Shown in pieces: positions 44,775 through 54,305 of a DNA stretch of 64,000 nucleotides. Origin of the DNA: Methylocaldum szegediense (GTDB taxonomy: Bacteria > Pseudomonadota > Gammaproteobacteria > Methylococcales > Methylococcaceae); the NCBI RefSeq assembly GCF_949769195.1, contig NZ_OX458333.1:310001-374000 (forward strand), written 5' to 3'. Position 1 is the stretch's first letter. Each line of letters opens with the position of its first letter. The notes below the pieces were generated by a model, which was not told the DNA's origin, did not search any database, and was given only the letters and a program-made list of their open reading frames with translations. The translations under genes and the position numbers were made by a program.

Positions 44775-47700
44775 TTATGCCGCCGCTATCGACGGCAACG
44801 GAACCCTCCGATTCTCTCGCAGCAGGCGGCCGAACTGCTCGGCTGGAAGTGGGCGGCTGGAGTAATACCCTTGCATGTCGTCGCATCGGTGACGGCAGAG
44901 GAAGGTCAGTTGTTCCAGGGTTTCGACACCCTCCGCGATGACCTTGAGACCGAGCGTGTGGCCCAGTGAGATGACGGTTTGCACGATCACGGCGTCGTTG
45001 GTGTCGGTCGCGATGTCGCGGACGAAGGACTGGTCTATTTTCAGCCGGTCGAACGGTAACCGCTTGAGATAACTGAGGCTGGAATAGCCGGTTCCGAAAT
45101 CGTCGACTGAAAGCTTCACGCCGAGCTCTTTCAGCTTTTCCAAGATCGGGATGAACCGCTCGGGATCGTGCATGACCATGGTCTCGGTGAGTTCCAATTC
45201 GAGATAACGGCCTTCCAGTCCGGTTTCCTGCAAGATTTGGTCGACCAATTTGACCAAGTTTCCGCGTTTCAATTGTTTGGCCGACAAGTTGACGGCCACG
45301 TCGAACGGGGTCAGTCCTTGTTCCTGCCAAGCTTTGCTCTGCGCACAAGCGGTTTTCAGCGCCCAGGAACCGATGGCATGTATGAGGCCGGTTTCCTCGG
45401 CCATAGGAATGAAACGGGAAGGCAACACCAGCCCGAGGTCCGGGTGGCGCCAACGGATCAACGCTTCCGAGCCGATGATGGTTCCGTATTTGAGTTCGAC
45501 CTTGGGTTGATAAAAGAGCTCGAATTGCTGCTGTTCCAGGGCCCGCCGTAGCGCGCCTTCCATTCTGATGCGTTCGATAGAGCGCTGACTCATCTCGCGG
45601 GCGTAAAGCCTGAAACCGCCGCCGCCTTCCTCCTTGGTGCGGTACATCGCTGTGTCCGCATGCTTGAGTAGGGTTTCCAGATCTTCGCCATCACTGGGAT
45701 ACACACTCGCCCCGATGCTGCCGCCCATGAACAGCTCGCGTCCTTCGATATGGAACGGCTTGGCTAGCGCCCGCAAGATCTTGGTAGCTACGAACTCGAT
45801 ATCCTCGACCCGTTCGAGGTCGGAGAGCAGGATGAGGAATTCGTCGCCGCCTTGCCTAGCGACGGTATCGCCTTCGCGGACCGACGTCAGGAGCCGTTCG
45901 GCAACGGCCCGCAGCAAGGCGTCGCCAAACGCGTGGCCGAAGCTATCATTGACATCCTTGAACCGGTCCAAATCCAGAAACAAAAGGGCCACCTGGCGCT
46001 CGGTGCGTTTCGCGTGGGCCAGCGCCTGCGACAACCGGTCGGCAAGCAGCGTCCGGTTGGGAAGGTTGGTCAGGGCATCGTGGGTCGCAAGATATTCGAT
46101 GTTGGCCTCGTATTTCTTGCGTTCGGTGATATCACTGGCGACGCCGTCGAGCCGCACTGGATTTCCGGCTTTGTCGTAAATGACCTTGACCCGGTCTTCC
46201 ACCCAGCGAATTTCTCCATCTGGCCGCTGAATGCGATATTCAGCGGTCAACACGCCTTTTTTTAGGAGTTCCTTGAGGGTGTTGCTCATCCGCTCGCGGT
46301 CGTCGGGATGGACGCTCTGTAGCCATAGGCCTTTGTCACTCATCAACTCCGCGACCGGCCGGCCCCAGACTTTTTCCGCCGCGGCGTTGACATATAAAGT
46401 CTCGCCGGTTGTCGGTGAAAGCGACCAGACGATGTTATCAATCGACCCGAGAATGCTGCTCAGCTTTTCTTCGGAAATCTTGAGCTCCTCCTCGGTGCGC
46501 TTACGTTCTACGAAAAGCCCGATCTGGTTGCCGATCGCGGTGAACATGTTCATCAAGTCTTCCTTGGGCTTGCGGATTTCCCGGCTGAAAAACTCGACGG
46601 CTCCAAGCACCCGGCCCTCGAAGCGGATCGGAAACCCGAATGCGGCGCGAAGTCCGGCTTTGCCCGCGAGTGAGGCACGCGGGAAGTTGCCGTCTTGCGA
46701 GAGATCCGCGATCCAGATGGGCTTTTCTGAGTTCCAGATTCGGCCCGGTAGTCCGACGCCAGGCGCAAACGTCATCAATCGGCTGCGTATGGAGAATTCC
46801 TCGGTATCGGAGCTCTCCCTGCGCCATAGACCCGCACACCGTACCAGTTTTGCCTTATCGTCCACCACCCATAGCGCGCCCACGTCCACATCCCAGTTCA
46901 GGGTTTCGCAAATGACTTGCAAAATGCTCGGGCTTGCCTCGGCGAGGGTCGCCGATTCCGCAAGAATACGGGCAACCTCGTACTGTGTTGTTAGACGCCG
47001 TTCCGCCCGATCGCGGGCCGCTTGGGTCTTGAGATTGGCCACGCCATAGGCGATATCGTCGGCCAACTCCTCCAGCAAGGCCTGTTCATCCTGTCCGAAC
47101 GCGCCCGGTGCGTTGTCGTAAATGCTCAGCGCGCCGAAGACGTAGGAGTCGGTCTTCAAGGGGAGGGCGATGACGGAACGATAGCCTCGCGACAGAACGT
47201 TTTCACGCCACCCGGGCCATTCGTTCACCGCTGCTAAGTCGGGCACGACGACGGTACTGCCGCTACGGATCGCCGTTCCCACGGGCGTGTGGCGGCTGTC
47301 GGTTTCCGTTTTGGTAAATCGCCATTCCTGTAAGCAACCGGCTTCAGAACCGGCGTGGGCGACTGGGACTAGGGTCCTATTTTCCTCATCGCGGACGATG
47401 CCGATCCAAGCCATCGGATAACGACCGGCTTCGACCATGATTTGGCACATCTGGTCGAACAGTTCGTGCTCTTCGCGGGCGTGAATCAAGGCGTGGTTGC
47501 ATTCCGCCGTCACGGCACGGGCACGCAAGGTCTGGCGTAAGGATTCCTGAGCCTGTTTGCGCTCGGCAATTTCGAGCTGTAGCGCCACGGCTCGCCGCTG
47601 AAGCTCGTCGTAAAACCCGAGATTCTCATAAGCGGTCGCCACCTGGGCGGTTATCGTGGCGGCGATATCCTCATCGATCTCGTCAAACTCCGCCGCGCCC

Positions 47701-48689
47701 ACCTTGTTGGCGACGTACACCCAGCCGTATACACGGCTCGAGGAGGCGATCGGCAAGCCTAGGAAGGAATAAATCGGCGGGTGTGTGGCGGGTAGCCCGA
47801 GTATCTCGGGAGCGCCGTTCAATCCGGAGATGCGCAGAGGACGGCGTTCGGCCAGCAGGCGAGCGAGGATTCCATCTCGTGGCGACATCGGTTCTGGCAG
47901 ATCTGTCGCACGGTTTTCCAGGCCGCGCGTGTAGACTTGGCATAGGTGCGACTCATCTTCCGCAAGCAGGCCAACGACGGCGTATTCGGCAGCGCATACG
48001 TCGTGCGCCGCGCGACAAAAGGTTTCGAGCAGCCGTTCCGGATCACGCAACGATGCGAGTTCCAGTCCCAGCTCGATGAGCGTGGCCAGCCTGAGGCTGA
48101 TTTGCTGCAGTCGCGCCAAGGATCTGGAGAATCGCGCCGCCACGTCGCGCAACTGGTCGCGCTCTTCAATGAGCGCCGGTCCCGATTCGATAATGCGAGA
48201 TATCGACTGGCGCACGCTTTCGATATCAGAGAAATAGTCGGTCAGTTGATCGGCCAAGTCGGTGAGTGACTCGGCACCGCGCTGCGCCGCTGTTTCGGGC
48301 AGGCGGCCCGGCACTATGGCAGGGAGCCCGAGCACGCGTTGCACGACGCTCAGAATTTCTTCCGGCGAGGAGGGCTTGGCCAGTACGGCGGAGACACCGC
48401 AGTCCTCGGCTAAGGTACGGGCCTCCGGCGTTCGATAAGTGGCCGTGTAGAAAATCACGCGAGTATCGGCAAGTGACGGCTCCGCGCGCAACCGGCTCAC
48501 CAGCTCGTAACCATCGATGGCTGGCATCAAGATGTCGGTGATGACCAGATCAGGACGCTCAGTTCGGATGAGTTCCAGCGCTTCCGCGCCATCTGAGGCC
48601 TCAAGCAGGCAATGATCGCCGTACCCGAGCAGAGTCACCAGAAACTCCCGGTTCAGGGGACGGTCGTCAACGATCAGAATCTTTGCCAT
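44775..48689 (-). CDS. Receiver-GAF-PAS-GGDEF-EAL signalling protein
   Basis: This 1304-residue cytosolic protein has a response-regulator receiver (1-125; phospho-acceptor Asp in DLVITDILMPAIDGYE), three GAF-type sensor regions (about 200-370, 390-550 and 560-720), a PAS domain with PAC tail (about 725-865) and GGDEF then EAL domains. The diguanylate cyclase motif is intact (RQGGDEF, near 945) and so is the phosphodiesterase start (GSEALIRWRHPD, near 1075), so it may make and break cyclic di-GMP. The last residues (SRPLPAEQFGRLL) are normal for the family. A PAS histidine kinase gene lies upstream on the same strand and is a plausible phosphate donor. Confidence 0.93.
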   Translation of the reverse strand: MAKILIVDDRPLNREFLVTLLGYGDHCLLEASDGAEALELIRTERPDLVITDILMPAIDGYELVSRLRAEPSLADTRVIFYTATYRTPEARTLAEDCGVSAVLAKPSSPEEILSVVQRVLGLPAIVPGRLPETAAQRGAESLTDLADQLTDYFSDIESVRQSISRIIESGPALIEERDQLRDVAARFSRSLARLQQISLRLATLIELGLELASLRDPERLLETFCRAAHDVCAAEYAVVGLLAEDESHLCQVYTRGLENRATDLPEPMSPRDGILARLLAERRPLRISGLNGAPEILGLPATHPPIYSFLGLPIASSSRVYGWVYVANKVGAAEFDEIDEDIAATITAQVATAYENLGFYDELQRRAVALQLEIAERKQAQESLRQTLRARAVTAECNHALIHAREEHELFDQMCQIMVEAGRYPMAWIGIVRDEENRTLVPVAHAGSEAGCLQEWRFTKTETDSRHTPVGTAIRSGSTVVVPDLAAVNEWPGWRENVLSRGYRSVIALPLKTDSYVFGALSIYDNAPGAFGQDEQALLEELADDIAYGVANLKTQAARDRAERRLTTQYEVARILAESATLAEASPSILQVICETLNWDVDVGALWVVDDKAKLVRCAGLWRRESSDTEEFSIRSRLMTFAPGVGLPGRIWNSEKPIWIADLSQDGNFPRASLAGKAGLRAAFGFPIRFEGRVLGAVEFFSREIRKPKEDLMNMFTAIGNQIGLFVERKRTEEELKISEEKLSSILGSIDNIVWSLSPTTGETLYVNAAAEKVWGRPVAELMSDKGLWLQSVHPDDRERMSNTLKELLKKGVLTAEYRIQRPDGEIRWVEDRVKVIYDKAGNPVRLDGVASDITERKKYEANIEYLATHDALTNLPNRTLLADRLSQALAHAKRTERQVALLFLDLDRFKDVNDSFGHAFGDALLRAVAERLLTSVREGDTVARQGGDEFLILLSDLERVEDIEFVATKILRALAKPFHIEGRELFMGGSIGASVYPSDGEDLETLLKHADTAMYRTKEEGGGGFRLYAREMSQRSIERIRMEGALRRALEQQQFELFYQPKVELKYGTIIGSEALIRWRHPDLGLVLPSRFIPMAEETGLIHAIGSWALKTACAQSKAWQEQGLTPFDVAVNLSAKQLKRGNLVKLVDQILQETGLEGRYLELELTETMVMHDPERFIPILEKLKELGVKLSVDDFGTGYSSLSYLKRLPFDRLKIDQSFVRDIATDTNDAVIVQTVISLGHTLGLKVIAEGVETLEQLTFLCRHRCDDMQGYYSSRPLPAEQFGRLLRENRRVPLPSIAAA

Positions 48690-49091
48690 GCCAGGCTCCG
48701 TTCAGCCACATCTCATTGGCTTGATTGGGTTTAGATTAAAGCGGTGGACGATCTGGCTCGATCCGAGTTCCCGTGTTTTTGCATGCCGTCCTCGAGACCG
48801 CAACGGATAACAAAGGCTATCGTGCACGACGGGACCAGGCTCGGACAGATTCGGAGAAACTGCCGATGGATCACGTCGGATAGGTCCGGGTCGAAAACGA
48901 GTCAACGCAAAGCCGATTATGAAAAGGCAATAAGCGTACCATGCGTTTAAGTAAACGCGTGGGGGCCATGCACAGAGCGAGAGCCTCTCGCAGTGGTTTT
49001 CCACATCCCCCGACAGATTTGCAGCGAAGGGCCTAACGAATTCCGAGTCCATTGCGTGGACTGTCCTGGATCAGGTGCTGACATGCAGGCA
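48690..49091. other. Spacer between kinase and response-regulator genes
   Basis: No gene is supported. The 402 bases separate two same-strand signalling genes, enough for a separate promoter. Confidence 0.35.
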
Positions 49092-50270
49092 TCAATTAGG
49101 ACACTTTGCCGGAAAGCTCAAGGTGAAGACACTGCCGCTTCCGTATTCGCTGCGAACGGCGATATGTCCGCCGATTAAGGAGGCCAGCTTCCGGCACAGG
49201 TACAAGCCCAGCCCGGTGCCTTCGACGGCGCGGTTGGCGGCGGCGTCCAGTTGGGTGAACGCTTGAAACAATTTCGCTTGGTCCTCCGGCTTTATGCCGA
49301 TCCCGGTGTCGCTCACGCGGATGTCGATCATCGTGGCACCGTTGTCCTCCCGTTGCGCCAACCCGATTGATACTCCGCCCTGCAATGTGAATTTAATGGC
49401 ATTGTTTGCAAGATTGATGAGGATTTGGACGAGGGCGCGGCGATCGGTTTCGACGACGATATCGTCAGGAGGAAGCTCGAGGTCAAACCCGAGTTTTCGC
49501 CGTTCCGCTAACGGGCGCAGGGTTTCGGCGACCTCCCGGATCGCCTCCTGGCATGTGAAGCGCTCCGCCTGGGGCTTCATTTTGCCCGCTTCGATCTTGG
49601 CGAGGTCCAGCACGTCATTGATCAAGGACAGCAGATGCTTGGCGCTGGTCTCAATGATCCGAAGTTGCTTTTCCTGAGCGGCTGTGAGGGGACCTGGCAG
49701 CCGCATCAACAAGGTGCCGGCGAAGCCGATAATGGCATTCAGCGGCGTGCGCAGTTCGTGCGATATGCTAGCCAGAAAGTGGTCCTTGGCCTGCTTGGAC
49801 TGTTCCAGCGTGGCAATTTTCTCACGCAGTTCGTTTTCGAGTCGCCTCTGTTCGGTGAGATTGTGGATTGAGGCGATCACCATGGGACCGTCCTTGGCTT
49901 CGAAGGAACTGAGCCTGATGCCGAGGGGGAATTCGGAGCCGTCGCGGCGCAAACCGTAAAGGTCCGATTCCGCGTCGTTCGACCCACGCCGGGGTGTAGT
50001 GGAGAAGAGGCCACGGCTTCCGCCTGGTTCACGCCACAAGCGGTCGGGTACGAGCATATCGACGCTGCGCCCGAGCATTTCTTGACGCTCATACCCGAAC
50101 AATTCCTCGGCACGGGCATTGACCAAAACGATCCGGCCATTACGGTCTACGACGATCATGGCGTCCGGTGCCCGCTCCAGAATCTCCGGGATATTCTCGA
50201 TCCAGGCAGTGCCTCCGGGCGGGTAAACCGGGATCGTCGGGGCATTGTCGGATTCGATTAGCGACGGCAT
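49092..50270 (-). CDS. PAS-domain hybrid-free sensor histidine kinase
   Basis: The 392-residue soluble kinase has one PAS domain with PAC (about 25-145; APDAMIVVDRNGRIVLVNARA), a coiled linker, the HisKA dimerisation helix with the phosphorylated His in LASISHELRTPLNAIIGF, and a HATPase domain with ILINLANNAIKFT (N box), DTGIGIKPED (G1) and GTGLGLYL (G2). It has no membrane helix and no receiver. The adjacent downstream gene begins with a receiver domain, which suggests that pair. The signal sensed is unknown. Confidence 0.92.
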   Translation of the reverse strand: MPSLIESDNAPTIPVYPPGGTAWIENIPEILERAPDAMIVVDRNGRIVLVNARAEELFGYERQEMLGRSVDMLVPDRLWREPGGSRGLFSTTPRRGSNDAESDLYGLRRDGSEFPLGIRLSSFEAKDGPMVIASIHNLTEQRRLENELREKIATLEQSKQAKDHFLASISHELRTPLNAIIGFAGTLLMRLPGPLTAAQEKQLRIIETSAKHLLSLINDVLDLAKIEAGKMKPQAERFTCQEAIREVAETLRPLAERRKLGFDLELPPDDIVVETDRRALVQILINLANNAIKFTLQGGVSIGLAQREDNGATMIDIRVSDTGIGIKPEDQAKLFQAFTQLDAAANRAVEGTGLGLYLCRKLASLIGGHIAVRSEYGSGSVFTLSFPAKCPN

Positions 50271-50520
50271 GGCTAAACCAAAGACTTAAGGTTTTCGGTC
50301 GAATTTTTTCGTATTCCGGAGCGCCGGGACGATTCTCGTTCGGCTCGGTTAAGCGTGATATTCATTCGTAGACCGTTCGTCATCGGAAAAAATCCTTTTT
50401 GGGCCGCGCAAAAAGGTGAAGCATTTTCCTGCCGCGGATGGCCGTAAGCCTGGTTGTCGGCATCCTTCGCCGACGCCTCTTTTATACGGGGTCGTGTCGG
50501 TGCCGGGATATAATCCTCCC

Positions 50521-51054
50521 ATGCCTACGACTCTGTTGAATAGCCACCCATCGACGCCCTGCGAGCTCATCCGCCGTTTCACCGTGAGCGCACGGAAAAC
50601 GCCGGACGGCATACTCGCGCTCGAATTCACCATCGAAGGTGAGATCGCCGGCTTGCGTTTGCCCGAACCGAGCGCGGCGCGCCGCACCGACGGTCTCTGG
50701 CGGCACACCTGCCTTGAGGCTTTTCTGATGCAGGGACAGGCATACTACGAATTCAATTTCGCGCCGTCGAGCGAGTGGGCCGTCTACCGTTTCGAAGCTT
50801 ATCGGAAGGGCATGTCGGTCGTTCGAGAGGCCGCGCCACCGAAAATTTCTTTGACGCTCGATGCCCAGCGGCTCGTGTTGAACGCCGAGGCTGATTTGAA
50901 TGGCTTGTTGGTTCAAAGCGAGAGCGTCGTTACGAAGCTGGCGTTGTCCGCCGTAATCGAAGAAAAAGACGGCAGGGTCTCGTATTGGGCTATCGTACAC
51001 CCATCGGGCCAGCCGGACTTTCATCATCCGGACGGCTTCGCCCTCTTACTCTGA
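50521..51054 (+). CDS. DOMON-like domain protein
   Basis: The 177-residue protein reads LALEFTIEGEIAGLRLPEP, DGLWRHTCLEAFLM and YYEFNFAPSSEWAVYRFEAY, the pattern of the DOMON-like beta-sandwich family seen next to NamZ-type genes. ATG 50521 is preferred to the open frame upstream from 50416. There is no signal peptide. A 41-base gap separates it from namZ, so co-transcription is likely. Ligand unknown. Confidence 0.75.
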   Translation: MPTTLLNSHPSTPCELIRRFTVSARKTPDGILALEFTIEGEIAGLRLPEPSAARRTDGLWRHTCLEAFLMQGQAYYEFNFAPSSEWAVYRFEAYRKGMSVVREAAPPKISLTLDAQRLVLNAEADLNGLLVQSESVVTKLALSAVIEEKDGRVSYWAIVHPSGQPDFHHPDGFALLL

Positions 51055-51095
51055 TTCTGCAGACAACCGCCGATACACGCCACAAGGAGAGACTG

Positions 51096-52301
51096 ATGAA
51101 GTTTGGCATCGAACGACTGCTGGACAGCCCTGATCTACGCAAGCCGCTCGTCGGCAGGCGCGTGGCGTTACTTGCGCACCCTGCCTCTGTTACGGCCGAT
51201 CTGGTTCATTCCCTGGACGCGCTGGCCGCGCTCGACGACATCGATTTGGTGGCTGCGTTCGGACCCCAGCACGGATTGCGCGGAGACAAGCAGGACAATA
51301 TGGTCGAATCTCCGGATTTTACTGACCCGGTGCACGGTATCCCGGTCTTCAGTTTGTACGGCGAAGTGCGGCGCCCGACCGACGCGATGATGGATCACTT
51401 CGACGTGCTCTTGGTCGACCTGCAGGACCTCGGCTGTCGGATTTACACATTCATTACGACCTTGCGCTACGTATTGGAGGAGGCGGCCAAGAAGGGCAAA
51501 ACGGTTTGGGTGCTGGACCGACCGAATCCCGCTGGCCGTCCTATCGAGGGATTGCGGCTTCGGCCCGGCTGGGAGAGCTTTGTAGGCGCAGGAGAACTCC
51601 CGATGCGGCACGGGCTCACGCTGGGCGAGATGGGGCGCTGGTTCGTGGATTCGTTGCGCCTGGATGTGGACTATCGGGTCGTGACCATGGAAGGCTGGGA
51701 GCCCGAAAAGGCGCCGGGCTACGGTTGGCCGTTGGGCGAGCGTACCTGGATCAATCCCAGCCCCAACGCACCCAATTTGTGGATGGCGCGCTGTTACGCC
51801 GGCACGGTCATGCTGGAAGGCACGACCTTATCCGAGGGACGCGGCACCACGCGTCCCTTGGAGCTGTTCGGCGCGCCGGATCTCGACGCGCGCCGGCTCA
51901 TCGCCGAAATGCGGAGGTTGGCGTCGGATTGGCTGCGAGGCTGCCGGTTGCGGGTGTGCTGGTTCGAGCCGACGTTCCACAAGCATTCAGGCAAGCTGTG
52001 CGAGGGGGTGCACATTCACGTCGAGGACGGTGCCTACGTTCACGACGGGTTCCGCCCCTGGCGTTTGCAATCGCTGGCGTTCAAGGCAATTCGAACCTTA
52101 TGGCCGGATTACGACCTCTGGCGCGACTTTCCGTATGAGTACGAATACGACCGCCTTGCCATCGACCTCATTAACGGCAGCGAGCTTTTGCGCCAATGGG
52201 TGGACGATGCCGATGCAGCTCCTTCGGATCTCGACGCCCTGACGCTGCCCGACGAACGCTCATGGCAGGAAGAGCGGGAGGCGGTGCTGTTGTATCGGTG
52301 A
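51096..52301 (+). CDS. namZ: DUF1343 exo-beta-N-acetylmuramidase NamZ-like protein
   Basis: The 401-residue protein matches the DUF1343 family, whose Bacillus member NamZ removes terminal N-acetylmuramic acid from peptidoglycan fragments. Visible blocks are VALLAHPASVTADLVHSLDAL, split here as VALLAHPASVT then ADLVHSLDAL, FGPQHGLRGDKQDNM, VLLVDLQDLGCRIYTFITT and VLDRPNPAGR. No signal is seen, so it may act in the cytosol during wall recycling. An AAGGAGA site precedes ATG 51096. It follows the DOMON-like gene. Confidence 0.88.
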   Translation: MKFGIERLLDSPDLRKPLVGRRVALLAHPASVTADLVHSLDALAALDDIDLVAAFGPQHGLRGDKQDNMVESPDFTDPVHGIPVFSLYGEVRRPTDAMMDHFDVLLVDLQDLGCRIYTFITTLRYVLEEAAKKGKTVWVLDRPNPAGRPIEGLRLRPGWESFVGAGELPMRHGLTLGEMGRWFVDSLRLDVDYRVVTMEGWEPEKAPGYGWPLGERTWINPSPNAPNLWMARCYAGTVMLEGTTLSEGRGTTRPLELFGAPDLDARRLIAEMRRLASDWLRGCRLRVCWFEPTFHKHSGKLCEGVHIHVEDGAYVHDGFRPWRLQSLAFKAIRTLWPDYDLWRDFPYEYEYDRLAIDLINGSELLRQWVDDADAAPSDLDALTLPDERSWQEEREAVLLYR

Positions 52302-53180
52302 TCGGCCGTAACCTAGCGCCTATCTCGGCGGACTCGAGATGCCTGTCGACAAGTCAGCCCTTCGACGTCGCGCAGGCCGAACGGCCTATGGCATAGGCTC
52401 TTATTCGTCTGAGCGGCGATACAGAACGGTTTTCCGTCCAAATTCCTGTTTTCTTATTGAAGTATTTTTTGTTGCGCCGGTTTTTGGGACCGTCGGCGAT
52501 GAACACGTTGCTTCCAGGTGATGGCCCAGCTCGCTTGTCACCAAGTTTTTCGAGGTGGCTGAGACTGTCCTGGCGGGATGGGTTCACGACACATGCTCGT
52601 TTCTTGTACCGGAAACGATTCGACTTTTCTTCTGAATATGCCGTTTTTAGTGTCAGGAAATTTTACGCATTTAACTCCTTGTTTTTATATGGAAAAGGGG
52701 GTAAGTGTCAAGTTTTTGTAACAGAATTTGTCGGCTAACTGGCCGGGTTGTTGCCGGTAGGCGTGTCAAAAATTTTTACGGGTTCGGGCAGCATGTCAGG
52801 AGCCGTGTCGTAAAAACAAAGGGATCGACTGCCGTTGCCGCAAATCATCATACGGTAGGGATCTCGAAAAACTTTGAGCCTCTTAATGATGGTTGAATAG
52901 GGCGGCTGCCTATAAGGCTACATAAGGCGAAGGGCTTATCCAGAGCTTCCCTAAATTTTTCCTCGGCGCAAGCGGATCGGGCGTATAAAGCACATTTACA
53001 AGCCTCGATATACAGCCCCCAGCTTTAATCTAACCCCCGTTCGTCCGCGTATCAATGATGTAACAGTCTGGCACAATTGATGCTATTTCGATTGTCTGTA
53101 AGGATTTGTCTTCGAGGGGAGCGTACCGCCATTCCCTATAACAGGACATTCCTGCACAGCCGTTACTTGACCAGACGAAT
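52302..53180. other. Long intergenic region before a PEP-CTERM gene
   Basis: The 879 bases are partly AT-rich (52430-52740). Short frames of 60-90 codons exist but none is supported. The last part carries a sigma-54-type promoter at 53069-53084. Confidence 0.45.
53069..53084 (+). promoter_or_regulatory. Sigma-54 (RpoN) promoter
   Basis: TGGCACAATTGATGCT matches the -24/-12 consensus TGGCAC-N5-TTGCW with one change. GG and GC are separated by exactly 10 bases. It lies about 97 bases before the ATG of the PEP-CTERM gene. RpoN control of PEP-CTERM genes through the PrsK/PrsR system is known in other bacteria. Confidence 0.65.
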
Positions 53181-54098
53181 ATGGTTATGAACAAGGTATC
53201 TTCGTTAGTTTGGCGCCAACGCTTTTCCCTACTTCTGGGCTTATCCTTGCTGATGGGTTGCGGTATCGGTCATGCGAAGGTCATCGGTGGCAGTAGTGAG
53301 GCATACGCCATCGAGGCTGATGTCACCCTTGGTGGGCCGCTCGGATCTAGCCAAATTTCCGTTGACCCCACCCCGTTCTCAAGCGGCTCCGCGCCTCCGC
53401 CGTATAATGACTCACAACAAGGCGACAGTCTCCAGGCTCAAGGTGAATTACTAGGAATACCTCTCGTAAGCCTTACCATCGGTGAGTTGGAGGCAAATGC
53501 CGTCTCCGACATTGATGGCTCGCTTGGCGACAAATATGCGTCCGCCAATGCCACAGTCAAAAATTTCGTATTCGATGTGCTGGATGGACTGCTCACTCTC
53601 AGCGTGGCCCAGGCGAGTTCCTCGGCCACTGTTAGTGGCGACCACGGCGCATTAGGAGGTTTCGGCACAGTAACGTTGGACGGTGCAGTCATCAGCAGCT
53701 ACATCACCGACGTCCCCATCATTCTCGATAGTAATCCAGCCCCGAACACCGCCGTTGACCTTTCGCCGCTTGGCCTGGGCGGGATCATCACTCTGGTCCT
53801 CAACGAACAGAAGACGGACGGGGATGGCATCAACAACTACGCTTTGACCGTGAACGCCATCCGTCTCACATTAGATGTCACGGATTTAGGCGTGTTGGAG
53901 CTACCGGTACCGTTGAACATCATCACCGGGGAAATCATCATCGCCCATTCCGCAGCGAGTATTTCAGCGCAACAGGGCCCCCGGGGAGACGCGGGACCGA
54001 ACCCGGTAGCCGAGCCTGCCACGCTCGCCCTAATGGGCTTAGGGTTCACTGCCCTGTACTGGCAGGCTCGCCGTAAAGCGGCAGTCTCTTTCGCTTAA
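53181..54098 (+). CDS. PEP-CTERM exported protein behind a sigma-54 promoter
   Basis: The 305-residue protein has a signal segment (RFSLLLGLSLLMGCGIGHA; the MGC string could be a lipobox but the tail argues otherwise). It has a long Ser/Gly/Asp-rich beta domain (DVTLGGPLGSSQISVDPTP; LGLGGIITLVLNEQKTDGD) and a PEP-CTERM tail (VAEPATLALMGLGFTALYW, then RRK). Exosortase would cut in the sorting signal and release it to the cell surface. ATG 53181 or 53187 can start it; neither has a clear SD. Confidence 0.85.
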   Translation: MVMNKVSSLVWRQRFSLLLGLSLLMGCGIGHAKVIGGSSEAYAIEADVTLGGPLGSSQISVDPTPFSSGSAPPPYNDSQQGDSLQAQGELLGIPLVSLTIGELEANAVSDIDGSLGDKYASANATVKNFVFDVLDGLLTLSVAQASSSATVSGDHGALGGFGTVTLDGAVISSYITDVPIILDSNPAPNTAVDLSPLGLGGIITLVLNEQKTDGDGINNYALTVNAIRLTLDVTDLGVLELPVPLNIITGEIIIAHSAASISAQQGPRGDAGPNPVAEPATLALMGLGFTALYWQARRKAAVSFA

Positions 54099-54154
54099 AT
54101 CCAAATCGCTTTCTAGGTTAGGCCGCGAAGCCCAATCCCCTGACAGGTTTTGCA

Positions 54155-54208
54155 TCGGTGGGTTACGCGGAGCTTGCTCCGAACGGAGCTGATGGCCTAA
54201 CCCACCGA
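54155..54208. repeat. TCGGTGGGTTA/TAACCCACCGA hairpin repeat
   Basis: A perfect 11-bp inverted repeat encloses a second palindromic part (CGGAGC...GCTCCG). It lies 57 bases after the PEP-CTERM stop and may act as a terminator or mRNA-stabilising hairpin. It shares its core with units at 43428 and 44505. Confidence 0.65.
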
Positions 54209-54305
54209 TAATGTTCACTCGAATGCCGAACGCAAGAAGCCGGTTCCGAGCAAGCTCGAAGAGCGGATCATTCCCGGCGAACCGCTTCAATGCGCTGCAA
54301 AGCGT

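Noticed and set aside
44608-45453. 281-codon minus-strand frame over the EAL domain
   Set aside because: It overlaps a clearly conserved coding region in another frame and is Arg/Pro-rich.
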